Both the position numbers and the translations under genes were made by a program. A stretch of 64,000 nt of DNA from Stenotrophomonas pavanii (GTDB taxonomy: Bacteria; Pseudomonadota; Gammaproteobacteria; Xanthomonadales; Xanthomonadaceae). Shown here in pieces: positions 10,405 through 20,273 of the stretch. The notes beneath the pieces are model-generated. The model was not told where the DNA came from and did no database searches. It was given only the letters and a program-made list of their open reading frames with translations. Each line of letters begins with the position of its first letter. Positions within the stretch are counted from its first letter, which is position 1. Location of the stretch: the NCBI RefSeq assembly GCF_900101175.1, contig NZ_FNFQ01000011.1, positions 1 through 64,000 of the forward strand. Direction: 5' to 3'.

Positions 10405-11496
10405 ATGAACAAGAAGATCCTTACTGCCGCGCTGCTGGGCGGCCTGGCTTTCGCCCAGGCAGCTTCGGCGCAGGAGTTCGATGACCGCTGGTACCTGACC
10501 GGTTCGGCCGGCTTCAACTTCCAGGACAGCGACCGTCTGACCAATGACGCTCCGTTCGTGACCCTGGGCCTGGGTAAGTTCATCAGCCCGAACTGGTCGC
10601 TGGACGGTGAGCTGAACTACCAGAACCCGAACTTCGACAGCAACCAGGACCTGAACTGGTCGCAGTACGGCGTCTCGCTGGACCTGCGTCGCCACTTCAT
10701 CAAGGAAGGCCGCGGCTGGAACCCGTACATCGTCGGTGGCCTGGGCTACCAGAAGTCGGAAGAAGAGTACGCTGCGATCGACAACAACGGTCCGCGCCAG
10801 CGTAAGGACGGCAACCTGGCCGCCAAGCTGGGCGTCGGCCTGCAGACCACCTTCGAGAAGCGCGTGGCTGTCCGCGCCGAAGTGGCCTACCGCGCTGACT
10901 TCGACGACCAGAGCGTCGCTGCACGCGACGAAAGCTGGTTCGGCGACGTGCTGGCTTCGGTCGGCGTCGTGATCCCGCTGGGCCCGGCTCCGGTCGCGGC
11001 TGCTCCGGCTCCGGCTCCGGTTGCCCCGAGCTGCGCCGACCTGGATGACGACGGTGACGGCGTCAACAACTGCGACGACAAGTGCCCGAACTCGCAGCCG
11101 GGTCAGACCATCGGTCCGGACGGTTGCCCGGTTCCGGTCTCCATCGACCTGAAGGGCGTCAACTTCGACTTCGACAAGTCGAACCTGCGTCCGGACGCCG
11201 TGGCGATCCTGAGCGAAGCCACCGAGATCCTGAAGCGTTACCCGGATCTGCGCGTTGAAGTTGCCGGTCACACCGACTCGAAGGGTACCGACGCTTACAA
11301 CCAGAAGCTGTCGGAGCGTCGCGCCACCGCCGTGTACAACTACCTGACCAAGAACGGCGTCGACGCCGGTCGCCTGGTCGGCCCGATCGGCTACGGCGAG
11401 AGCCGTCCGATTGCTCCGAACACCAACCCGGATGGTTCGGACAACCCGGAAGGTCGCGCCAAGAACCGTCGTACCGAGCTGAACGTCCAGAACTAA
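10405..11496 (+). CDS. ompA: OmpA-family outer membrane porin
   Basis: The 363-residue protein has a Sec signal peptide (about 1-22, ending AASAQ), an eight-stranded beta-barrel domain (about 23-190; WYLTGSAGFNFQDSD), a Pro/Ala linker, a thrombospondin type-3-like acidic repeat (DLDDDGDGVNNCDDKCP, about residue 212) that may bind calcium, and a C-terminal OmpA peptidoglycan-binding domain (about 250-363; FDFDKSNLRPDA, VEVAGHTDSKG, NRRTELNV). It anchors the outer membrane to the cell wall and can act as a slow porin. Codon use is strongly biased, suggesting high expression. It is followed by its own terminator. Confidence 0.92.
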   Translation: MNKKILTAALLGGLAFAQAASAQEFDDRWYLTGSAGFNFQDSDRLTNDAPFVTLGLGKFISPNWSLDGELNYQNPNFDSNQDLNWSQYGVSLDLRRHFIKEGRGWNPYIVGGLGYQKSEEEYAAIDNNGPRQRKDGNLAAKLGVGLQTTFEKRVAVRAEVAYRADFDDQSVAARDESWFGDVLASVGVVIPLGPAPVAAAPAPAPVAPSCADLDDDGDGVNNCDDKCPNSQPGQTIGPDGCPVPVSIDLKGVNFDFDKSNLRPDAVAILSEATEILKRYPDLRVEVAGHTDSKGTDAYNQKLSERRATAVYNYLTKNGVDAGRLVGPIGYGESRPIAPNTNPDGSDNPEGRAKNRRTELNVQN

Positions 11497-11527
11497 GTTC
11501 TGACGCTCTGCCAGTAGGACACAGCAG

Positions 11528-11556
11528 GACCCGGCTTCGGCCGGGTCTTGTTGTTT
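11528..11556 (+). terminator. Rho-independent terminator after ompA
   Basis: GACCCGG-cttcgg-CCGGGTC followed by TTGTTGTTT, 31 nt after the ompA stop. Confidence 0.85.
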
Positions 11557-11715
11557 CTGCCGCCGGGAAACCGGCCTGGGGCGGGCGGGGAATCGCCGTT
11601 CGTCGGGATTTTGCCCGTAAATCCAATGAGTTGCCGTATTCATTGAAAGTGGCGCTTGAAAGCTGACGCGGCATTGCTAAACTCGCCGCGTCACTTCCTT
11701 CCGTGGATGCCCCTC

Positions 11716-12222
11716 ATGCTGCGCTCTGCATCGGCCGCCGTTCTGGCGCTGGCCCTGGTTCCCGCCGCCCACGCCGCGGTTGATTGCTCGGTCAACACCA
11801 GCGCCTCGCCGCTGCCGTTGCCGGCCACGACCATCGCGCCGGTGGCCGACGAGCTGTACATCCGTGGCAACCAGCTGGGCATGCCGGCCGGCGTGCTGAG
11901 CAGCAACTACGATCCGTCGCAGTCGCTGGACCAGGTGCTTCAGCGCCTGCGCATCGATGGCTGCCAGAACATCGCCAAGGCCATCCCGAGCGCGCCAGCG
12001 GTGAAGCCGAACGATCCGGCGGCCTACAAGCCGCAGACCGAGTTCGACAATACGCCGTGGCGCTTCGACATGAGCCAGAACGGCAAGCGCATGACCGCCG
12101 AAGAATTCGACGCCTGGATGAAGGCGCGCGGCGTGCGCGTGGTCAAGGCGCGCCCGGCCCCGGCCGCCACTCCGGCTGCGGCCGAAGCACCGGCTGAGAC
12201 CAAGCCGGTCGACAAGAAGTAA
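11716..12222 (+). CDS. Exported protein of unknown function with C-terminal EFDAWMK motif
   Basis: The 168-residue product has a signal peptide (MLRSASAAVLALALVPAAHAA) and is probably periplasmic. The middle part (DELYIRGNQLGMPAGVLSSNYD) matches no family I can name. Near the C-terminus, about residues 117-142, MSQNGKRMTAEEFDAWMKARG strongly resembles a segment of the lipoprotein encoded at 13135 (MTADEFDAWMKANG). The spacing N-G-x-x-M-T-x-E-E-F recalls an EF-hand loop, but the acidic ligands are incomplete. The tail is rich in Pro and Ala. ATG 11716 is chosen for the signal peptide; ATG 11707 is a close alternative. It lies 20 nt before the pseudouridine synthase gene. Confidence 0.78.
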   Translation: MLRSASAAVLALALVPAAHAAVDCSVNTSASPLPLPATTIAPVADELYIRGNQLGMPAGVLSSNYDPSQSLDQVLQRLRIDGCQNIAKAIPSAPAVKPNDPAAYKPQTEFDNTPWRFDMSQNGKRMTAEEFDAWMKARGVRVVKARPAPAATPAAAEAPAETKPVDKK

Positions 12223-12242
12223 GCGCCGCGGGGAGCAGAGGC

Positions 12243-13049
12243 TTGCGCACGCGCCGCCCACCTGCCACCCCCGCCGCCCGCTCCCACGCACCGCGTGGGC
12301 GTGCGGCGCCGAACGTCTCCAGCGGTGCGCGTCATGGCCTGGCGCGCGTGCTGTCCAAGGCCGGCGTGTGCTCGCGCAGCGAGGCCGCGCGCTGGATCGC
12401 CGAAGGCCGGGTGCGCGTGTCCGGCCGCGTCGTGCGTGATCCCGAGTTCCCGATCGGACAGCCTGCGCCGCCGATCGAGGTCGATGGCCAGCCGATGGCT
12501 GCGCCGCAGCGCCTGTACCTGATGCTCAACAAGCCGCGCGGGGTCGTGACCACGGCGCAGGACGAGCGTGGCCGTGACACGGTGTACCGCTGTTTTGATG
12601 GCGCCGGCTTGCCCTGGATCGCACCGGTCGGGCGCCTGGACAAGGCCAGCGAAGGGTTGCTGCTGTTCAGCAACGATCCGCAGTGGGCCGCGCGCCTGAC
12701 CGACCCGCAGACCGGGCCGGACAAGACCTACCACGTGCAGGTGGATGGCCTGCCCGATGCCGCCACCCTGGCGGCATTGCAGGCCGGGGTGGAGGACGAG
12801 GGCGAGTTCCTCGCTGCCCGCGCCGTGCACGTGCTGCGCCGTGGCGACAAGACCGCATGGCTGGAGGTGGTCCTCGACGAGGGCCGCAACCGCCATATCC
12901 GCCGCCTGTTGGCGGCTTTCGACCTGCAGGTGCTGCGCCTGGTCCGGGTCGCGATCGGTGGGCTGCTGCTCGGCGATCTCGGCAAGGGCCAGTGGCGGGT
13001 GCTGGAGGTCAGCGACCAGCAGCGGCTGGGGGCCGCTGCACCGGGCTGA
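12243..13049 (+). CDS. rRNA pseudouridine synthase, RsuA/RluB/E/F family
   Basis: The 268-residue enzyme should isomerise a specific uridine in rRNA. An S4 RNA-binding domain (about 35-80; LARVLSKAGVCSRSEAARWI) precedes the synthase domain, with the family motif GRLDKASEGLLLFSND containing the catalytic aspartate near residue 131 and NRHIRRLLAAF toward the end. The N-terminus is a basic, low-complexity extension. The start is a TTG at 12243 behind GGGGAG; a start further in is possible because the first 30 residues are not conserved. Which position it modifies (RluE, RluF or RluB type) cannot be decided from sequence alone. Confidence 0.85.
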   Translation: MRTRRPPATPAARSHAPRGRAAPNVSSGARHGLARVLSKAGVCSRSEAARWIAEGRVRVSGRVVRDPEFPIGQPAPPIEVDGQPMAAPQRLYLMLNKPRGVVTTAQDERGRDTVYRCFDGAGLPWIAPVGRLDKASEGLLLFSNDPQWAARLTDPQTGPDKTYHVQVDGLPDAATLAALQAGVEDEGEFLAARAVHVLRRGDKTAWLEVVLDEGRNRHIRRLLAAFDLQVLRLVRVAIGGLLLGDLGKGQWRVLEVSDQQRLGAAAPG

Positions 13050-13134
13050 TCACCGCCCGCGGCCGGCAGTTGCCGGCCACCGTTCCAGGCGTAGGGGGCG
13101 CCTGGTTGCTGAATTTCCCGAACGGAGCCTGCCC

Positions 13135-13470
13135 ATGTACCACCCGACCCTCAATCAAACCCTGCGCTGCGCAGGCCTGCTGCTGCCGATGGTGCTGCTG
13201 ACCGCCTGTGGCGGCCACAAGAAGGTGGCCAAGGCGGAAACGCCGGCCGAAACCCCGGTGGTGGAAGTGAAGACCCCGGAGCTGGATGGTCGCGGCAGCT
13301 ACCGCTTCCTGATGAGCAACGGCGACAAGAAGATGACCGCCGATGAGTTCGATGCCTGGATGAAGGCCAACGGCATCCGCGTCGCCAAGGGCAACGGCCA
13401 GGACGCCGCCGCCAAGCCGGTGGTGGTGGCCAGCAAGGACGAGCCGAAGGGCAAGAAGAAAAAGAAGTGA
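13135..13470 (+). CDS. Small lipoprotein with EFDAWMK motif
   Basis: This is a 111-residue predicted lipoprotein: the signal sequence ends in the lipobox LLTAC, with the acylated cysteine near residue 24. The mature part contains YRFLMSNGDKKMTADEF, nearly the same motif as in the exported protein at 11716, and ends in a lysine-rich tail (GKKKKK) that could touch peptidoglycan, LPS or nucleic acid. Function is unknown. ATG 13135 follows a GGAG site. The two motif-bearing genes flank the pseudouridine synthase gene on the same strand, which suggests an ancestral duplication. Confidence 0.8.
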   Translation: MYHPTLNQTLRCAGLLLPMVLLTACGGHKKVAKAETPAETPVVEVKTPELDGRGSYRFLMSNGDKKMTADEFDAWMKANGIRVAKGNGQDAAAKPVVVASKDEPKGKKKKK

Positions 13471-13488
13471 CGCTTGGGGTGGGGTGAT

Positions 13489-13527
13489 GGGGCCAGGGCC
13501 CTTTCCTGTGGAAAGAGACCCGGCCCC
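13489..13527. terminator. Hairpin between convergent genes
   Basis: GGGGCC-AGGGCCCTTTCC / GGAAAGAGACCC-GGCCCC forms an imperfect stem between the lipoprotein gene (plus) and kbl (minus). It resembles the hairpins at 4523 and 29687. Confidence 0.55.
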
Positions 13528-13534
13528 GGCGTGA

Positions 13535-14743
13535 TCAGCCCTTGATCACGCCCAGCTCGACACCAATGCGGGTGAACGCATCGATCGCGCGATCCAGGTG
13601 CTCGCGGCTGTGCGCGGCGCTGATCTGGGTCCGGATGCGGGCCTGTCCCTTGGGCACCACCGGGAAGAAGAAGCCGATCGCGTAGATGCCTTCCTCGAGC
13701 AGGCGCTCGGCGAACTTCTGCGCCAGCGGTGCGTCGTACAGCATGACCGGGCTGATCGGATGCACGCCCGGCTTCACGTCGAAGCCGGCGGCGGTCATCT
13801 TCTCGCGGAAGTAGGCGGTGTTGTCGGCCAGCGTGCTGCGCAGGTCGTCGGCGGCCGCCAGCATTTCGAACGCCTTGATGCCAGCAGCCACCACGTGCGG
13901 CGGCAGCGAGTTGGAGAACAGGTACGGGCGCGAGCGCTGGCGCAGCAGTTCGATCACCTCGGCACTGGCGCAGGTGAAGCCGCCCAGTGCGCCGCCCATG
14001 GCCTTGCCCAGGGTGCCGGTGATGATGTCGATCCTGTCCAGCACGCCCTTCACTTCGGCCGAGCCACGACCGGTGGCACCGAGGAAGCCGGTGGCATGGC
14101 ATTCGTCGATGTGCACCAGCGCGTTGTACTTCTTCGCCAGCGCGGTGATCTCGTCCAGCGGCGCGATGAAGCCATCCATCGAGAACACGCCGTCGGTGGT
14201 GATCAGCTTGGTCTTGCAGCCGGCGGCATCGGCGGCCTGCAGCTGGGCTTCCAGGTCGGCCATGTCGCAGTTGGCGTAACGGAAGCGCTTGGCCTTGCAC
14301 AGGCGCACGCCGTCGATGATCGACGCATGGTTGAGTGCATCGGAAATGATGGCGTCGTTCTCGCCGAGCAGCGGCTCGAACAGGCCGCCGTTGGCATCGA
14401 AGCAGGCCGCGTACAGGATGGTGTCCTGCTTGCCGAAGAAGTCGGCGATCTGCTTTTCCAGCTGCTTGTGCAGGTCCTGGGTGCCGCAGATGAAGCGCAC
14501 CGACGCCATGCCGAAGCCATGGGTGTCCAGCGCGTCCTTGGCGGCCTGGATCAGGTCCGGGTGGTCGGCCAGGCCCAGGTAGTTGTTGGCACAGAAGTTC
14601 AGCACCTGGCGGCCGTCATCGAGGGTGATCTCGGCCGACTGCGGGCTGGTGATGATCCGCTCGGACTTGAACAGGCCCTGGGCGCGGATGGCGTCCAGTT
14701 CCTCGGCATAGTGGCGGGTCAGGGCGGAGGAGGCGTCGGTCAT
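13535..14743 (-). CDS. kbl: Glycine C-acetyltransferase (2-amino-3-ketobutyrate CoA ligase)
   Basis: This 402-residue PLP enzyme cleaves 2-amino-3-ketobutyrate with CoA to glycine and acetyl-CoA, the second step of threonine breakdown after Tdh. It follows E. coli Kbl almost residue by residue: [39 protein letters not shown], and the PLP-binding lysine in [10 protein letters not shown] (K247). [10 protein letters not shown] closes the C-terminal domain. ATG 14743 gives the usual length (about 398). Unlike in E. coli, tdh does not overlap it; tdh lies about 1 kb upstream on the same strand with a porin gene inverted between them. Confidence 0.95.
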   Translation of the reverse strand: MTDASSALTRHYAEELDAIRAQGLFKSERIITSPQSAEITLDDGRQVLNFCANNYLGLADHPDLIQAAKDALDTHGFGMASVRFICGTQDLHKQLEKQIADFFGKQDTILYAACFDANGGLFEPLLGENDAIISDALNHASIIDGVRLCKAKRFRYANCDMADLEAQLQAADAAGCKTKLITTDGVFSMDGFIAPLDEITALAKKYNALVHIDECHATGFLGATGRGSAEVKGVLDRIDIITGTLGKAMGGALGGFTCASAEVIELLRQRSRPYLFSNSLPPHVVAAGIKAFEMLAAADDLRSTLADNTAYFREKMTAAGFDVKPGVHPISPVMLYDAPLAQKFAERLLEEGIYAIGFFFPVVPKGQARIRTQISAAHSREHLDRAIDAFTRIGVELGVIKG

Positions 14744-14939
14744 GGCGTGGGCACGGCTCTGCACGGGAAACCGCCGATTCTACCGGGCAACGAGGTTCAC
14801 CGACCGCGGTGGGCAGGGCACCACCATGGCAGGCACATGTTGCAATGCAGTAACAAATGGTTAAATATTCGTGAACCGTGCCTGTCTGGCATTGGCTTCA
14901 CTGCTGCCCCCTTCCCGCCCCCCGCCCCCGGAGACGCTC

Positions 14940-15632
14940 ATGAAGCACGCCCATGCCTGCCTCGCCATTGCCGCCGCCCTGACCCTTGCGCCGTTCGCGG
15001 CCAGTGCCCAGGAGACCGAATCGCCGTACAGCTGGAACGTCACTGCGGTGTCGGACTACCTGTTCCGTGGTGTGTCGCAGACCGACGAGAAGCCGACCCT
15101 GCAGGCGGGCTTCACCTACACCTCGCCGGTCGGCCTGTATGCCGGTGTCTGGGGTTCGGGCGTGGACTTCGGTCCGGGCGACCCGAGCACCGAGATCGAC
15201 TACCAGATCGGTTACGGCGTGGACGTCACTCCGCGCGTCAACTTCGACGTGCTGCTGAACCGCTACACCTACCTGGGTGCCAGCGACCTGAACTACAACG
15301 AGCTGATCACCACCACCACGCTGGACGAAACCTACAAGCTGACCGTGGCCTACACCAACGACCAGTGGAACAGCGGCACCGATGGCTGGTACTACGGCGT
15401 CGGCGGCCAGTGGGGCCTGCCGCAGGAGTTCACCCTCAGTGCCAACGTCGGCCGCAGCAGCTTCGAGAAGGGCCTGGCCAAGGACTACACCGACTGGAAC
15501 GTCGGCGTCAGCCGCCAGTTCGGCCTGTTCAATGTCGGCCTCGGCTACTACGGCACCGACAGCAACGGGCGCGAAAACTCGGGCAAGCTGGCGCACAGCC
15601 GCGTGCTGCTGACCGTGGCCGTCGGCAAGTAA
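14940..15632 (+). CDS. TorF-family putative outer membrane porin
   Basis: The 230-residue protein has a signal peptide (about 1-23, ending AASAQ) and a beta-rich mature region beginning with the TorF/Gcw_chp family pattern YSWNVTAVSDYLFRGVSQTD. Alternating hydrophobic strands rich in Tyr and Trp continue to the end (LLTVAVGK), as in an outer membrane barrel. The transported substrate is unknown. GGAG before ATG 14940 supports this start over the GTG at 14871. It sits between kbl and tdh in the opposite direction and has its own terminator, so it is an independent unit. Confidence 0.85.
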   Translation: MKHAHACLAIAAALTLAPFAASAQETESPYSWNVTAVSDYLFRGVSQTDEKPTLQAGFTYTSPVGLYAGVWGSGVDFGPGDPSTEIDYQIGYGVDVTPRVNFDVLLNRYTYLGASDLNYNELITTTTLDETYKLTVAYTNDQWNSGTDGWYYGVGGQWGLPQEFTLSANVGRSSFEKGLAKDYTDWNVGVSRQFGLFNVGLGYYGTDSNGRENSGKLAHSRVLLTVAVGK

Positions 15633-15649
15633 CGCCGCAGGCGTTACCG

Positions 15650-15674
15650 GTAGTGCCGGCCGCTGGCCGGCAAC
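15650..15674. repeat. SMAG/REP palindrome
   Basis: GTAGTGCCGGCCGCTGGCCGGCA-type element between the porin stop and its terminator. Confidence 0.8.
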
Positions 15675-15679
15675 ACCGG

Positions 15680-15706
15680 AAAAAGGCGCCCATCGGGCGC
15701 CTTTTT
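15680..15706. terminator. Bidirectional rho-independent terminator
   Basis: AAAAAGGCGCCC-atc-GGGCGCCTTTTT, a perfect stem flanked by A- and T-runs, serves the porin (plus) and tdh (minus). Confidence 0.9.
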
Positions 15707-15764
15707 CAATTTCATGGTGTGCCGAGCAAGCTCGGCACCCACCATTCGTGCGCGGAACCGAGGA

Positions 15765-16817
15765 TCAATTCCAGCTGAGCACGACCTTGCCGGCCTTGCC
15801 TTCTTCCATCAGGTCGAAGCCCTTCTGGAACTCGTCGATCGACAGCTGGTGGGTCATCACCTTGCCGAGCGGGAAACCGGACAGCACCAGCTGGGTCATC
15901 TTGTACCAGGTCTCGTACATCTTGCGGCCGTAGATACCCTGCACGGTCAGGCCCTTGAAGATGATCTTGTCCCAGTCGCAGCCGGCGCCCTTGGGCATGA
16001 TGCCGAGCATGGCGATCTTGCCGCCGTGGTACATGCAGTCGAGCATGTCGTTGAACGCACGCGGGTTGCCGCTCATTTCCAGGCCCACGTCGAAGCCCTC
16101 CATGTGCAGCTCCTTCATCACGTCCTTCAGCGACTGGTTGGCGACGTTGACCACGCGGGTGGCGCCCATGTCGGCGGCCAGCTTCAGGCGGAAATCGTTG
16201 ACGTCGGTCACCACCACGTTGCGCGCGCCGATGTGCTTGCAGATGCCGGCGGCGATGATGCCGATCGGGCCGGCACCGGTGATCAGCACGTCTTCACCGA
16301 TCACGTCGAATTCCAGCGCGCAGTGGGCGGCGTTGCCATACGGGTCGAAGAACGCGGCCAGCTCCGACGGGATCTGGTCCGGGATCGGCCACAGGTTGCT
16401 GGCCGGCATCACCATGTATTCGGCGAAGGCGCCATTGACGTTGACACCGATGCCGACGGTGTTCGGGCACAGGTGCGGGCGGCCACCACGGCAGTTGCGG
16501 CAATGGCCGCACACGATGTGGCCTTCGGCCGAAACGCGCTGGCCGATCTCATAACCGGTCACTGCCGAGCCGAGCGCGGCGATGCGGCCGACGAACTCGT
16601 GGCCGATGGTCAGGCCCGGCTTGATCGTGCGCTGGCTCCATTCGTCCCACAGGTAGATGTGCAGGTCGGTACCGCAGATCGCGGTCTTCTCCAGCTTGAT
16701 CAGGACCTCGTTCGGGCCGGGGGTCGGCACCGGAACTTCTTCCAGCCAGATGCCCTTGGCTGCTTCGCGCTTGACCAGGGCCTTCATCGTTTGCTGCGCC
16801 ATCGGGGTGGAACTCAT
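15765..16817 (-). CDS. tdh: L-threonine 3-dehydrogenase
   Basis: This zinc-dependent medium-chain dehydrogenase oxidises L-threonine to 2-amino-3-ketobutyrate with NAD+, feeding Kbl. It aligns closely with E. coli Tdh: [11 protein letters not shown] (catalytic zinc cysteine), IGHEF, the structural zinc cluster [15 protein letters not shown], and the Rossmann motif [13 protein letters not shown]. It has 350 residues from ATG 16817; starts at 16802 and 16787 (MKALV, 340 residues, as in E. coli) are equally possible because no start has a clear ribosome site. A TATAAT box 17 nt upstream of 16817 suggests a short leader. It lies upstream of kbl on the same strand. Confidence 0.94.
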   Translation of the reverse strand: MSSTPMAQQTMKALVKREAAKGIWLEEVPVPTPGPNEVLIKLEKTAICGTDLHIYLWDEWSQRTIKPGLTIGHEFVGRIAALGSAVTGYEIGQRVSAEGHIVCGHCRNCRGGRPHLCPNTVGIGVNVNGAFAEYMVMPASNLWPIPDQIPSELAAFFDPYGNAAHCALEFDVIGEDVLITGAGPIGIIAAGICKHIGARNVVVTDVNDFRLKLAADMGATRVVNVANQSLKDVMKELHMEGFDVGLEMSGNPRAFNDMLDCMYHGGKIAMLGIMPKGAGCDWDKIIFKGLTVQGIYGRKMYETWYKMTQLVLSGFPLGKVMTHQLSIDEFQKGFDLMEEGKAGKVVLSWN

Positions 16818-16833
16818 CAGGGGGAAAGCGCGG

Positions 16834-16839
16834 ATTATA
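16834..16839 (-). promoter_or_regulatory. -10 box for tdh
   Basis: A perfect TATAAT on the minus strand; no convincing -35 element is seen. The expected transcription start is near 16827, which leaves a very short leader or points to the internal start codon at 16787. Confidence 0.5.
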
Positions 16840-16955
16840 GGGTGCCGGACGGAATTCCCATGTTGCGCTGCGGGTGCTTTGGCGGAACGAAAGGCGTGCG
16901 CCGGCGGGCGTTTCGAACGTGCCGCAAACAGCAGCGCCTCCTTGATTCCGGGGGA

Positions 16956-17057
16956 GGGGGCGTGGTCACCCTGGCCGGGACACGCAAAAGCCCATCCATG
17001 GTGCTCGATGGCGCCATCCATGGCGCCAACGGTCCCGGCCAGGGTGGCCACGCCCCC
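16956..17057. repeat. Long nested inverted repeat between tdh and the S46 peptidase gene
   Basis: Arms at 16956-16981 and 17032-17057 are complementary at 25 of 26 positions and enclose 50 nt that hold a second palindrome (GGCGCC-atccat-GGCGCC) and repeated CATCCATGG words. The 369-nt gap 16818-17186 has no gene; the rest of it shows no recognised signal except the tdh -10 box. Confidence 0.75.
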
Positions 17058-17186
17058 TCAGGACGATTCCATGTGCGCGGCCGACGTGCGCATGGCAGAG
17101 CAAGAAGCAGGCCCATGACTTCCGGGGTTCGGGCCGGGGCAGGGCGGCGGGCTACAATCGAGGGTTCCACTACCAGGGGCTGCTCC

Positions 17187-19349
<2,163 letters not shown>

Positions 19350-19350
19350 G

Positions 19351-19419
19351 GTAGTGCCGGCCGCTGGCCGGCAACGCCTGCAGACACTGCCGGGCGGTGC
19401 ATCCGCGCATGGCGTGGAT
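19351..19419. repeat. Two SMAG/REP palindromes
   Basis: GTAG-TGCCGGCC/GGCCGGCA at 19351-19375 starts at the peptidase stop; ATCCGCGCATGGCGTGGAT at 19401-19419 is a second subclass. Confidence 0.75.
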
Positions 19420-19449
19420 CTGCTGCCCGGCGCGCCGTCCGCGATTCCG

Positions 19450-19480
19450 AAACCCCGCGACCCACGTCGCGGGGTTTTTT
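19450..19480 (+). terminator. Rho-independent terminator after the S46 peptidase
   Basis: AACCCCGCGAC-ccac-GTCGCGGGGTT followed by a run of T. Confidence 0.9.
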
Positions 19481-19587
19481 CATGCCCGGCCCGGCCCGGC
19501 GCGCCGAACAGGTATCATCCCTGTTCCGCGCACTTCACAGGATGTGAACGAAACGCGGAACTTCCTCCCCCAGGACCCCTTGCACGC

Positions 19588-20232
19588 ATGCGCATCCTGC
19601 TTGCCCGCCACGGCGAAACGCCGTGGAACGCCGAAGGCCGCTACCAGGGCCAGATCGACATCCCGCTTTCGCCGATCGGCGAAGCCCAGGCCCAGGCCCT
19701 CGGCGCGCGCCTGGCCTCGGTGGACATCACCCGTGCCGTCGCCTCGCCGCTGTCACGCGCGCAGCGCACCGCGCAGCTGGCGCTCGGCGCCGCCCGTGCC
19801 GGGATGCTGCAGACCGAACCGGAACTGCAGGAAATCGCCCACGGCGAATGGGAAGGGCTGCTGGCCAGTGAGATCCATGAGAAGGATCCCTCACGCCTGA
19901 AAGCGTGGCGCGAGGAACCGGATACCGTGCTGATGCCCGGCGGCGAGTCGCTGCGCCTGGTGCTGGAGCGCAGCTGGCGCGGCCTGGCCCGCGCCACCGA
20001 AGGCCTTGGTGAGCACGACACCCTGCTGGTGGTCGCCCACGACGCGGTGAACCGCGTGATCCTGTGCAAGGTGCTGGGGCTGCCGATTTCCCGGCTGTGG
20101 ACCTTCCGCCAGGCACCGACCACGCTCAACCTGCTCGAAGGCGCCGACCTGGACAGCCTGGAAGTGGTGCGCCTGAACGACTGCGCCCACCACACGCCAT
20201 TCTTCGGCGAAGCCAAGCACCGCGCTCTCTGA
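19588..20232 (+). CDS. Histidine phosphatase family protein
   Basis: This 214-residue member of the phosphoglycerate-mutase-like branch has the phosphohistidine motif LLARHGETPWN at residues 4-14, the substrate-binding arginine in SPLSRAQRTAQ, the acid/base glutamate region IAHGEWEG, and the second histidine in VVAHDAVNRV. Such proteins include CobC (alpha-ribazole phosphatase), GpmB and broad phosphatases; the substrate cannot be assigned. ATG 19588 begins the motif. It heads a run of same-strand genes (folC, SPOR protein, cvpA, purF) and lies 41 nt before folC. Confidence 0.85.
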   Translation: MRILLARHGETPWNAEGRYQGQIDIPLSPIGEAQAQALGARLASVDITRAVASPLSRAQRTAQLALGAARAGMLQTEPELQEIAHGEWEGLLASEIHEKDPSRLKAWREEPDTVLMPGGESLRLVLERSWRGLARATEGLGEHDTLLVVAHDAVNRVILCKVLGLPISRLWTFRQAPTTLNLLEGADLDSLEVVRLNDCAHHTPFFGEAKHRAL

Positions 20233-20273
20233 TCCATCCCCCTGCATCAACTGCTTCTGCTGGAACCGCTGCC

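Noticed and set aside
15714-17186. Upstream extension of the S46 peptidase
   Set aside because: It overlaps tdh in antisense, and a signal peptide with a proper start begins at 17187.
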